A DNA stretch of 6,934 nucleotides from an uncultured Clostridia bacterium (GCA_934403665.1 CAKRUL010000073.1:1-6934); one strand, 5' to 3'; positions 1-5,706 are shown, numbered from the stretch's first letter. The notes: generated from the letters alone by a model not told the origin. Numbers and translations are program-made.

Positions 1-597
1 CCGTATTTTGATCAACTGCGGACAGAAGCGCTGGAAAGCGGCTTGCTCAATCCGAAGCTTCTGAAGGTAGACATCAATACACTGAAATATCAGGTTCCGG
101 GCGGAATGCTTTCTAACTTGTATTCCCAGCTGAAACAGGCGGGTCAGGAGGACAAGTATGAGGAGGTTCTGAAGGAAGTTCCGAGAGTTCGGGAAGATTT
201 AGGATATCCTCCGCTGGTGACCCCGTCCAGTCAGATTGTGGGAACGCAGGCTGTGCTGAACGTCATCAGCGGCGAGCGCTACAAAATGATTTCCAATGAA
301 ACCAAAGGCATTGTCAGAGGGGAATACGGAAAAACACCGGTTGAAATCAAGCCGGAAATCAGAGAAAAAATCATCGGCTCTGAAAAACCGATTACCTGCC
401 GTCCTGCCGACCTGATCAAACCTGAGCTGGAAAAGACCAGAGAGGCTTGTAAAGAATATATGGAGCAGGACGAGGACGTGTTGTCCTATGCACTGTTTGA
501 ACAGGTTGCTGTGAAATTTTTTGAGCAGAGAAAAGCGAAAAAATACAAAATGGATGTAGAACTGGCAAACACAGAAGAAAAAACACATCCCGTATAA
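1..597 (+). CDS. oadA: OadA-type carboxyltransferase subunit (oxaloacetate decarboxylase alpha / pyruvate carboxylase subunit B), C-terminal part only
   Basis: Frame 1 is open from the first base to a TAA, giving the last 198 residues; the start lies outside the window. The segment begins in the post-TIM-barrel conserved carboxylase domain, with a PGGMLSNL motif (family form PGGQ/PGGM-x-NL), then EVPRVREDLGYPPLVTP and SQIVGTQAVLNV blocks, KGIVRGEYGKTP, and an ITCRPADLI stretch near residue 130. This is the conserved layout of the C-terminal half of OadA/PycB proteins, whose known role is transfer of a carboxyl group between oxaloacetate/pyruvate and biotin. The protein ends shortly after a charged helix (FFEQRKAKKYKM) with no biotin-carrier domain and no EAMKM motif, so the biotin carrier must be a separate protein, as in many clostridial versions of about 460 residues. 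Whether the complex runs as a decarboxylating sodium pump or as an anaplerotic carboxylase cannot be told from this piece. A perfect terminator follows 16 bases after the stop, so it is the last gene of its transcript. Confidence 0.85.
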   Translation, partial: PYFDQLRTEALESGLLNPKLLKVDINTLKYQVPGGMLSNLYSQLKQAGQEDKYEEVLKEVPRVREDLGYPPLVTPSSQIVGTQAVLNVISGERYKMISNETKGIVRGEYGKTPVEIKPEIREKIIGSEKPITCRPADLIKPELEKTREACKEYMEQDEDVLSYALFEQVAVKFFEQRKAKKYKMDVELANTEEKTHPV

Positions 598-613
598 TTT
601 CAGAGGATGAAGG

Positions 614-645
614 AAAAGGAGACGGAACATGTTCCGTCTCCTTTT
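614..645. terminator. Bidirectional intrinsic terminator between the carboxyltransferase and ldhA
   Basis: A perfect 32-base palindrome: a 14-bp stem (AAAAGGAGACGGAA pairing with TTCCGTCTCCTTTT) closed by a CATG loop. The plus strand ends in CTTTT and the minus strand reads CCTTTTCCTT after the stem, so it can stop transcription from both converging genes. It lies 16 bases past the carboxyltransferase stop and about 70 bases past the ldhA stop. Confidence 0.85.
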
Positions 646-697
646 GCGTGTCAGTCAACCGATCGAAACGTTGGCAGATTTTGAAAAAGGAAGGGAA

Positions 698-720
698 ATC
701 CGCCGAACATGGATTCGTCA
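698..720 (-). repeat. 23-bp dispersed repeat, copy 1 (overlaps the ldhA stop codon)
   Basis: Read on the minus strand this is TGACGAATCC, then A, then TGTTCGGCG and GAT. The same 23 bases with two substitutions occur on the plus strand at 4003-4025. The first three bases are the TGA stop codon of ldhA. Both copies lie in the space between convergent genes. The function is unknown; a small intergenic repeat family is one reading. Confidence 0.6.
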
Positions 721-1755
721 GAAGCATCTTATTTTATGCTCTTTGTTACAGGTATTTCTTTTGATACAGTGATAACAAATTTCATTTACCAGCTTTTTTT
801 CTTCAAAAAAATCTTTAATGTTCTGAATGGTAACCTCTGCGATTCCTTTCAAGGCTTCCTGCGTCAGGAATGCCTGATGCGATGTGACCAGAACATTTGG
901 AAGAGATAAAAGACGCGCAAGCACATCATCCTGGATAATGGTGTCGGAATTGTCCTCAAAAAACAGTTCGGATTCTTCCTCGTACACATCCAGAGCGGCT
1001 CCTCCGATTCTTTTGCTTTTCAGGGCTTCCAAAAGAGCTTCGCTGTCGATCAGGGCACCGCGTGAGGTGTTGATGATGACAGCTTTTTCCTTCATCAGGC
1101 GAATGCTGTCGCCGTTAATGATATATTTGGTCTCTTTGGTCAGCGGACAGTGGAGCGAGATGATATCCGATTGACGGAAAAGCGCTTCCATCGGGACGTA
1201 TTCTGCCTGAAGATGCTCTGCAGGATAGGGGTCATAAGCAAGCACCTTCATGCCGAATCCGTTGCAGATTTCGATAAAGCATTGACCGATTTTTCCGGTT
1301 CCGATCACGCCGATGGTTTTTCCGTGAAGATCAAATCCGGTCAGACCGTTCAGACTGAAATTAAAGTCCTTGGTGCGCATATATCCCTTGTGAATTTTTC
1401 TGTTTAGCGTCAGCAGTATTCCGATGGCATGCTCCGCAACCGCATAAGGCGAATACGCCGGAACGCGCATCACATGAATTTTTCCGTATGCCGCTTTAAA
1501 ATCAATATTGTTATAGCCGGCACACCGCATGGCAATCATTTGAATGCCGTTGTTGTATAAGTTATCAATTGTTTTGGCATCGATGGTATCATTGACAAAG
1601 GCGACGGCACCGTCACAGCCTTTCGCCATAATTGCGGTATCTGCATTCAGCTTATTTTCAAAATATTTGAATTGAATTTCATCGCTCGGCTGAAGCTGAT
1701 TTTCAAAACTTTGCTTATCATAAGGCTTCGTGTCGTAAAATGCAATTGTTTTCAT
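718..1755 (-). CDS. ldhA: D-lactate dehydrogenase (NAD-dependent 2-hydroxyacid dehydrogenase)
   Basis: 345 residues. The protein reduces pyruvate to D-lactate with NADH, reoxidising fermentation NADH in the cytoplasm. It follows the E. coli LdhA pattern closely: MRCAGYNNID (substrate arginine R77), RVPAYSPYAVAEHAIG, RTKDFNFSLNGLTGF, the Rossmann glycine motif GTGKIG at 152-157 with Y174-D175 after the next strand (acidic residue selecting NAD), NTSRGALID with catalytic R232, DVYEEE with E259, and TSHQAF with the acid/base H293. FFEDNSDTIIQDDV also matches the D-LDH branch rather than glycerate or phosphoglycerate dehydrogenases. The ATG is supported by GAGAGGAG (1765-1772, minus strand), 9 bases upstream. 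An oddity is that the family usually ends near LVNE(I/V), here about residue 326, but this protein continues for 19 residues with four cysteines (C327, C330, C336, C344). No convincing sigma-A promoter is visible in the 56 bases between the ATG and the upstream inverted-repeat element. Confidence 0.95.
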   Translation of the reverse strand: MKTIAFYDTKPYDKQSFENQLQPSDEIQFKYFENKLNADTAIMAKGCDGAVAFVNDTIDAKTIDNLYNNGIQMIAMRCAGYNNIDFKAAYGKIHVMRVPAYSPYAVAEHAIGILLTLNRKIHKGYMRTKDFNFSLNGLTGFDLHGKTIGVIGTGKIGQCFIEICNGFGMKVLAYDPYPAEHLQAEYVPMEALFRQSDIISLHCPLTKETKYIINGDSIRLMKEKAVIINTSRGALIDSEALLEALKSKRIGGAALDVYEEESELFFEDNSDTIIQDDVLARLLSLPNVLVTSHQAFLTQEALKGIAEVTIQNIKDFFEEKKLVNEICYHCIKRNTCNKEHKIRCF

Positions 1756-1811
1756 CCGTTTTTTCTCCTCTCAATTGGTTCATTCTCCTGTTTTCCTCTA
1801 TGTAAAGAAAA

Positions 1812-1924
1812 ACAGCCTGTAAAAAGTTTCAGGTTTTCTGCTCCGTATCGGAAACGAACATTCCTTTTTCTGCTGCGTGGCAAAGATGCAAGGAGCGATT
1901 CCATCAAAACTTTTTACAAGCTGT
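1812..1924 (-). repeat. 113-bp element with 18-bp terminal inverted repeats; acts as a plausible terminator for DUF1540
   Basis: The outer arms at 1812-1829 and 1907-1924 are inverted copies with 17 of 18 bases matching (ACAGC[C/T]TGTAAAAAGTTT). Inside, a symmetric gap of 10 bases on each side leads to a second pairing, GCTCC at 1840-1844 with GGAGC at 1892-1896. On the minus strand the right arm runs directly into TTTTTCTTT, as in an intrinsic terminator, and the element starts 12 bases beyond the DUF1540 stop. However, the roughly 77-base interior is far longer than a normal terminator loop, so a small non-autonomous mobile element or a structured RNA is also possible. No clear target-site duplication is visible. 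Confidence 0.6.
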
Positions 1925-1936
1925 CGTTTGGATGAG

Positions 1937-2104
1937 TTACTGTTTCAATTCAAAAGAATCACAGTCGGTACACTGCTTCATCGTGGGGTTTGCTTCATGT
2001 GTGCCAACCATAATTTTGTCCAGCGAACAGTAATCCTGTGTTTCACAGTGGTGTTTGCACTGTGTTACCGTACATCCAATGCATTCATTTGCTTTGCAAT
2101 CCAT
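1937..2104 (-). CDS. DUF1540-family small cysteine-rich protein
   Basis: A 55-residue protein starting MDCKANECIGCTV and ending DSFELKQ, followed by TAA. The start is fixed by a near-perfect anti-16S match, GGAGGTGAT (2109-2117, minus strand), just upstream of the ATG. Eight cysteines (3, 8, 11, 16, 20, 26, 45, 48) sit in CxxC and CxxxxC spacings, with the order CxxC....CxxxC.....CSLDKI-VG....CTDCDSF. That is the pattern I recall for DUF1540 proteins of Firmicutes, where CxLdxIxVG and a terminal C..C.SF are typical. The cysteines suggest metal binding or disulfides; no function is established. A TACAAT hexamer at 2129-2134 (minus strand) could be its -10 box but lacks a good -35. It is co-directional with ldhA, 181 bases away, but the inverted-repeat element between them probably separates the transcripts. 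Confidence 0.88.
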   Translation of the reverse strand: MDCKANECIGCTVTQCKHHCETQDYCSLDKIMVGTHEANPTMKQCTDCDSFELKQ

Positions 2105-2212
2105 TTTTATCACCTCCGGATAAATTTTATTGTACCCAAACGCTCAGATTCTATAATTCCAAAATTTTAAAAAATTTTTACAGAACCTGTCGGAACCCCC
2201 AATCCTTAGCGG

Positions 2213-2242
2213 TTGCAGCGAAAAACGGAAGTGTGGTACAAT
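2213..2242 (+). promoter_or_regulatory. Candidate sigma-A promoter of the SleB-family gene
   Basis: TTGCAG at 2213-2218 and TACAAT at 2237-2242 are separated by 18 bases, which predicts a transcript start near 2249 and a leader of about 70 bases. The AT-rich block at 2159-2180 (runs of A and T) lies about 33 bases upstream of the -35 and could serve this promoter or the divergent DUF1540 one. A mother-cell or forespore sigma factor cannot be excluded. Confidence 0.5.
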
Positions 2243-2255
2243 GAGTGCAAGGAAC

Positions 2256-2271
2256 CGTGTGCCTGCACACG
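2256..2271. promoter_or_regulatory. Perfect palindrome in the leader of the SleB-family gene
   Basis: CGTGTGC, CT, GCACACG: two perfect 7-base arms around a 2-base centre, starting about 7 bases after the predicted transcript start. The centre is too short for a comfortable RNA loop unless the inner pairs open, so a protein-binding operator is at least as likely as a hairpin. No known regulator consensus was recognised. Confidence 0.4.
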
Positions 2272-2319
2272 TTGTTCTTTGCCCACATCAGAACGCGGAA
2301 AGAAAAAGGAGGAGATAGA

Positions 2320-3165
2320 ATGCGTTTGCGAGGAGCAGCCTTTCTTATGCTGATGATTCTGCTGAGTGTAAGTTTCACGGCTTTTGCCGGAGAAATTTAT
2401 GATTTGGAATTTCCGATTTGTGTGAAGGTGAACGGTACTTATCTGAATATGGATGCAGATCCATTCATGGTGAATCACCGTACTTATGTTCCGGTTCGTG
2501 CTTTGGGAGAGGCTCTTGGAGCACAGGTGTATTGGGATGCTGCAACACAGACAGCAACCATCCAAAAAGAGGGGGTTACCATTCAAATGCAGGACGGGGC
2601 TTCCTATGCTTTGGTGAACGGCACAAAAAAATACATGGAGAACGGAATCAAAGAACGCGGGGATCGCTTGTTTGTTCCGGCTCGTTTTGTTGCGGAGGCC
2701 TTTTCGGCATATGTTTCATGGGATGAGATGAGTTACACCGTCAATGTCTATAAAGACGGTGCGGCAGTGCCCTCCTATTTACAGGGAGGCCGTTCCTACA
2801 GTGATGACGAAATCTTCTGGCTCGCGCGGATTATTTATGCAGAAAGCCAGGGGGAGCCAATGGACGGTAAAATTGCTGTGGCAAATACGGTTTTAAACCG
2901 GGTGAAAAGCGGAGATTTTCCCAATACGATTTACAGCGTTATTTTTGACAAAAAATATGCGGTACAGTATGAACCGACCGCCAACGGAACCATTTATAAT
3001 ACGCCGGATGCGCAGAGCGTTGCCGCTGCGAAGAGAGCGCTGGAAGGGGAGAAGATTGTGGGCGATTGTCTCTATTTTCTGAATCCGGACAAGGCCACCA
3101 ATACTTGGATTATCCGAAACAGACCGTATTACACAACGATCGGAAATCATGATTTCTATCGTTGA
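2320..3165 (+). CDS. Secreted SleB-family cell wall/cortex hydrolase with copper-amine-oxidase-like stalk domain
   Basis: 281 residues. It starts at the ATG preceded by AAAAAGGAGGAG; the longer open frame from 2245 would run through the leader palindrome and has no ribosome site. Residues 1-23 form a signal peptide (basic MRLR, a hydrophobic stretch, then SFTAFA before GEIYD), so the protein is exported. Residues about 35-147 are a copper-amine-oxidase N-terminal-like domain: VKVNGTYL, then HRTYVPVRALGEALGAQVYWD, and a second copy of the motif, RLFVPARFVAEAFSAYVSWD. This domain is common in clostridial wall proteins. Residues about 160-281 are Hydrolase_2 (SleB): LARIIYAESQGEP with the presumed catalytic E175, VANTVLNRVKSGDFPNTIYSVI, and LYFLNPDKATNTWI...TIGNHDFYR. 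SleB proteins are lytic transglycosylases acting on muramic-lactam cortex, but vegetative wall relatives exist, so a germination role is only inferred. No peptidoglycan-binding domain of the Bacillus SleB type is present. Confidence 0.92.
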   Translation: MRLRGAAFLMLMILLSVSFTAFAGEIYDLEFPICVKVNGTYLNMDADPFMVNHRTYVPVRALGEALGAQVYWDAATQTATIQKEGVTIQMQDGASYALVNGTKKYMENGIKERGDRLFVPARFVAEAFSAYVSWDEMSYTVNVYKDGAAVPSYLQGGRSYSDDEIFWLARIIYAESQGEPMDGKIAVANTVLNRVKSGDFPNTIYSVIFDKKYAVQYEPTANGTIYNTPDAQSVAAAKRALEGEKIVGDCLYFLNPDKATNTWIIRNRPYYTTIGNHDFYR

Positions 3166-3184
3166 ATGTATTTCTCGACATGAG

Positions 3185-3215
3185 CTGCCTGAAAACAGGC
3201 GGTTGTTTCCTTTCT
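3185..3215 (+). terminator. Intrinsic terminator of the SleB-family gene
   Basis: CTGCCTG, AAAA, CAGGCGG forms a 7-bp stem (one G-T wobble) with a tetraloop, followed by the T-rich TTGTTTCCTTTCT. It begins 19 bases after the TGA stop. Confidence 0.7.
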
Positions 3216-3241
3216 GCTTTTTGCATCAGCAAGTGTTTTTC

Positions 3242-3270
3242 TTGCAAAAACGTTTTTCTCTTGCTATAAT
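3242..3270 (+). promoter_or_regulatory. Sigma-A promoter of the HD-domain gene with a palindrome in the spacer
   Basis: TTGCAA (3242-3247), a 17-base spacer and a consensus TATAAT (3265-3270) give a near-ideal promoter, with a start predicted near 3277 and a very short leader. The spacer contains the perfect 12-base palindrome AAAAACGTTTTT (3246-3257), overlapping the end of the -35; this is well placed for a repressor site. Confidence 0.75.
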
Positions 3271-3298
3271 AAAAGCATAACGGAAGGAGAATATGCAA

Positions 3299-3883
3299 AT
3301 GGAACATATCAAAGAAACGTTTGTCGAGATTTATAAAAAACACATCACCAGGGAGGGAGCAGATAAGCTTTTGGAATATCTTTGTTCCCCTGCAAGTGAT
3401 TTTTTTACAGCGCCTGCCAGCACACGGTTTCACGGATCCTATGAAGGAGGGCTTGCGGAACACAGCCTGAATGTGTATCGCTGTCTGAAAGATTATTTAA
3501 GCCGGGATAAAATCAAACTGGAATGCGGATTAACGTTTGAGGATGAGACGATTGCAATTGTTTCTCTCTTGCATGACCTTTGTAAAATTAATTGCTATAA
3601 AAAAGGATTCCGGAATGTGAAAGACGAAAACGGGAAATGGCAGCAAGTGCCGACTTATGAGTATGCGGATCAGCTTCCTTACGGACATGGAGAAAAATCG
3701 GTTTATATCATTACCGGTTTCATGCGGCTGTCCAGAGAAGAAGCTTTTGCGATTCGTTATCATATGGGGCATGCCGGAACGGAAGATTCCCGGAATGTCA
3801 GTGCGGCATTTGAGATGTTTCCGCTTGCATTTGCAGCGCATTTGGCGGATATGGAGGCAACTTATCTGATGGAAAGCCGCTGA
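3299..3883 (+). CDS. HD-domain phosphohydrolase, function unknown
   Basis: 194 residues from the ATG at 3299. An ATG two codons earlier (3293) is only 3 bases from the AAGGAG ribosome site, while 3299 is 9 bases away, so 3299 is preferred. The HD-superfamily metal ligands are visible. Numbered from the 3293 ATG, they are H57 in GGLAEHSLNVY, H94-D95 in SLLHDLCK, H132 in YGHGEKS, H157 in IRYHMG, and D186 in AAHLADM. The set (H...HD...H...H...D) is that of a two-metal phosphohydrolase acting on a nucleotide, nucleic acid or phosphate ester; no substrate can be assigned. RFHGSYEGGLAEHSLNV and NVKDENGKW-QVP resemble small HD proteins found in clostridial chromosomes, and distantly the HD part of YhaM-type 3'-5' exoribonucleases, but there is no OB-fold RNA-binding domain here. 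It has its own promoter and terminator, so it is a single-gene transcript. No signal peptide or membrane segment is present. Confidence 0.85.
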   Translation: MEHIKETFVEIYKKHITREGADKLLEYLCSPASDFFTAPASTRFHGSYEGGLAEHSLNVYRCLKDYLSRDKIKLECGLTFEDETIAIVSLLHDLCKINCYKKGFRNVKDENGKWQQVPTYEYADQLPYGHGEKSVYIITGFMRLSREEAFAIRYHMGHAGTEDSRNVSAAFEMFPLAFAAHLADMEATYLMESR

Positions 3884-3934
3884 TGCGTGCAGGATGAAAT
3901 TTCATTGCCTGTTCCAAGAAACCAATGACAAGAG

Positions 3935-3970
3935 AAAGCGCCTGAAACCATGAAGATTTCAGGCGCTTTT
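3935..3970. terminator. Bidirectional intrinsic terminator between the HD gene and dapB
   Basis: A perfect 13-bp stem (AAAGCGCCTGAAA with TTTCAGGCGCTTT) around a 9-base loop. On the plus strand it ends in CTTTTGCTTGTTTT, 52 bases after the HD gene stop. On the minus strand GCTTTCTCTT follows the stem, so it may also stop dapB read-through. Confidence 0.85.
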
Positions 3971-3981
3971 GCTTGTTTTCA

Positions 3982-4020
3982 CCGAACATGAACCGCATAC
4001 GTTGACGAATCCGTGTTCGG
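3982..4020. repeat. Interrupted inverted repeat downstream of dapB
   Basis: CCGAACA (3982-3988) pairs exactly with TGTTCGG (4014-4020), with a wobble and one more pair extending inward, around a centre of about 20 bases. Read on the minus strand it follows dapB by about 20 bases, but no T-run comes after it (GTGAAAAC), so it is a weak terminator candidate. The right half belongs to the dispersed repeat at 4003-4025. Confidence 0.5.
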
Positions 4021-4025
4021 CGAAT
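4003..4025 (+). repeat. 23-bp dispersed repeat, copy 2
   Basis: TGACGAATCC, G, TGTTCGGCG, AAT: 21 of 23 bases identical to the minus strand of 698-720. It lies between the convergent HD gene and dapB, so both copies occupy convergent junctions. Confidence 0.6.
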
Positions 4026-4042
4026 AGATTTTTCTTTTGTTT

Positions 4043-4801
4043 TTACAGAGAAGATAACATGGAATTCATATCATACATGCCGGGCTCTTTGTCTGCCAGA
4101 AATTTTGCGGCTTTCAGGGAACCCTGGGCAAAAATCTCTTTGCTGGTTGCTGTATGGGAGATGGTAACCATTTCATCTGTGCCGGCAAAAAGCACTTCAT
4201 GCTCGCCGACAATGGTTCCGCCCCGAACAGCGTGAATTCCGATTTCTTTTTTGTCCCGTTTTTTTCGCACGCTGTGGCGGTCATAAACATATTGATAGGG
4301 CTGGCTCAGCACCTCGTTGATGCTGTCTGCAATGGCTAATGCAGTGCCGCTGGGGGCGTCAATTTTTTGATTGTGGTGTTTTTCTATAATTTCAATGTCA
4401 AACGAATCCTCCAACAGTTTTGCCGCACGTTTTACAAGGTCAATCAGCAGATTAATGCCAAGAGACATGTTGGCAGAGAAAAAGATGGGAATTTGCTTGG
4501 AAGCTTCATGCAATTGCTCTATTTGTTCGGCAGAAAGACCGGTGGTCGCAATCACAGCAGGAATTTTCCGATCCACGGCAAACTGGAGCAAACAGTTCAG
4601 TGCAGAAGGGTGGGAAAAGTCGATGATGACATCGGCAATCCCTCCGTATTCCGCCGGGTTGCTGAAGACTTCATAATCAAAAGTCTGTGCGGTGTTCAGA
4701 TCAAAGCCGGCTGTGATTTTCACTTTTTCATCCGCTTCTGCCAAGCGTGATATCACATGCCCCATCTTGCCGTTACATCCGTTTAAAATGATTTTTATCA
4801 T
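4043..4801 (-). CDS. dapB: 4-hydroxy-tetrahydrodipicolinate reductase
   Basis: 252 residues, the usual length for DapB. It reduces the hydroxy-tetrahydrodipicolinate made by DapA to tetrahydrodipicolinate with NAD(P)H, the branch to diaminopimelate and lysine. The N-terminal Rossmann fold shows NGCNGKMG at 7-14 and an acidic D34 after the second strand, compatible with NADH use. VIIDFSHPSA and VIATTGLS (83-90) line the cofactor site. The substrate domain has the signature IEKHHNQKIDAPSGTAL, with H142 as the proton donor and K146 as the partner lysine, and RGGTIVGEHEV. It is the last gene of the asd-dapA-dapB set, starting 17 bases after the dapA stop. Its ribosome site is modest (AAAAAAGGAT, about 10 bases before the ATG). 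No frameshift or missing residue was seen. Confidence 0.97.
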   Translation of the reverse strand: MIKIILNGCNGKMGHVISRLAEADEKVKITAGFDLNTAQTFDYEVFSNPAEYGGIADVIIDFSHPSALNCLLQFAVDRKIPAVIATTGLSAEQIEQLHEASKQIPIFFSANMSLGINLLIDLVKRAAKLLEDSFDIEIIEKHHNQKIDAPSGTALAIADSINEVLSQPYQYVYDRHSVRKKRDKKEIGIHAVRGGTIVGEHEVLFAGTDEMVTISHTATSKEIFAQGSLKAAKFLADKEPGMYDMNSMLSSL

Positions 4802-4818
4802 TGGTCAAACATCCTTTT

Positions 4819-5706
4819 TTAGACGATTTGAATGCCGCTGTTTCTCATTGCGGTGCGCAGCTTTTCAAGGTTGCCGGCATCCATTTTTCCAAGGGGAAGC
4901 CGCAAATCTCCGGCGGCGAAGCCCATTAAGTTCAAAGCCGTTTTGACGGGAACCGGATTCACTTCAATGAACAGTTTTTGAATCAGGTCCATCAATTTCA
5001 GCTGTAAAGCGGCGCTTTCCTTCACTTTTCCGTCAAAAAACAGCTGGCAAATATCGTGCGTTTCTTGCGGCATTACATTGGACAATACCGAGATGACCCC
5101 TTTTCCGCCCAGGGAGAGAATCGGAACAATCATGTCGTCATTTCCGGAATAAATGTCAATCTCCGGGCAGCGATACGCAATGTCAGCCACATGAGAGATA
5201 TTTCCGCTTGCTTCCTTGATGGCAACGATATTGTCTGCTTTGGAGACCTCTTGCAGTACTTCTGTTGTAATGTTCACACCGGTTCTGGACGGAACATTAT
5301 AAAGAATGATCGGTATATCAACAGCGCCTGCATAAGCATTAAAATGCTGAATCAGTCCGTTTTTATTCGCTTTGTTATAGTAAGGGGTGACAATCAGCAG
5401 TGCATCTGCCCCCAGCTTTTGAGATTCCCGGCTGAGCTCCAAACCGTGTGCCGTATCATTGCTTCCCGCACCGGCAATCACAGGAACTCTCCGATTTACC
5501 TTTTTGACCGCATATTCAATCACATCCAAATGCTCTCTGTCCGGCATCGTGGAAGCTTCGCCCGTTGTGCCGCAGATGATGATGGCATCTGTGGAATGTT
5601 CAATCTGAAAGTCGATCAGTCTGCCCAATTCCTCATAGTTGACTTTTCCGTTTGCAAAAGGAGTTACAATGGCGACTCCTGCGCCGGTGAAAACTGTTTT
5701 TTTCAT
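4819..5706 (-). CDS. dapA: 4-hydroxy-tetrahydrodipicolinate synthase
   Basis: 295 residues. It condenses pyruvate with aspartate semialdehyde, the first committed step of lysine and diaminopimelate synthesis; it is a cytoplasmic (beta/alpha)8 Schiff-base aldolase. Seen in the sequence are CGTTGEAST (T47-T48 of the proton relay), VTPYYNK (Y110), ILYNVPSRTG (Y136, and R141 binding the substrate carboxylate), AIKEASGN with Schiff-base lysine K164, and YSGNDD at 186-191. Length and motifs match canonical DapA and not the keto-deoxy-gluconate or N-acetylneuraminate aldolase relatives. The start chosen is the ATG at 5706, six bases after GAGGTG; an in-frame GTG at 5715 lies inside that ribosome site. 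It sits 54 bases after asd and 17 before dapB, all in the same direction, so an operon is likely. No terminator is seen in either gap. Confidence 0.97.
   Translation of the reverse strand: MKKTVFTGAGVAIVTPFANGKVNYEELGRLIDFQIEHSTDAIIICGTTGEASTMPDREHLDVIEYAVKKVNRRVPVIAGAGSNDTAHGLELSRESQKLGADALLIVTPYYNKANKNGLIQHFNAYAGAVDIPIILYNVPSRTGVNITTEVLQEVSKADNIVAIKEASGNISHVADIAYRCPEIDIYSGNDDMIVPILSLGGKGVISVLSNVMPQETHDICQLFFDGKVKESAALQLKLMDLIQKLFIEVNPVPVKTALNLMGFAAGDLRLPLGKMDAGNLEKLRTAMRNSGIQIV

Noticed and set aside
199..727. Overlapping minus-strand open frames of 143 and 103 codons
   Set aside because: They run antisense through the carboxyltransferase, the terminator and the ldhA stop region; composition is typical of reverse-frame translation.
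1756..1829. Possible Rex (redox) operator upstream of ldhA
   Set aside because: TTGTAAAAAG and CTTTTTACA loosely recall TTGTTAA...TTAACAA, but they are the arms of the long inverted repeat and do not form a compact Rex dyad.
1877..2244. Plus-strand open frames of 97 and 68 codons
   Set aside because: They cover the inverted-repeat element and run antisense to the DUF1540 gene, which has a far better ribosome site and a recognisable family pattern.
2245..2319. Upstream GTG start extending the SleB-family protein by 25 residues
   Set aside because: The extension overlaps the predicted transcript start and the leader palindrome, lacks a ribosome site, and would bury the signal peptide; the ATG at 2320 has AAAAAGGAGGAG before it.
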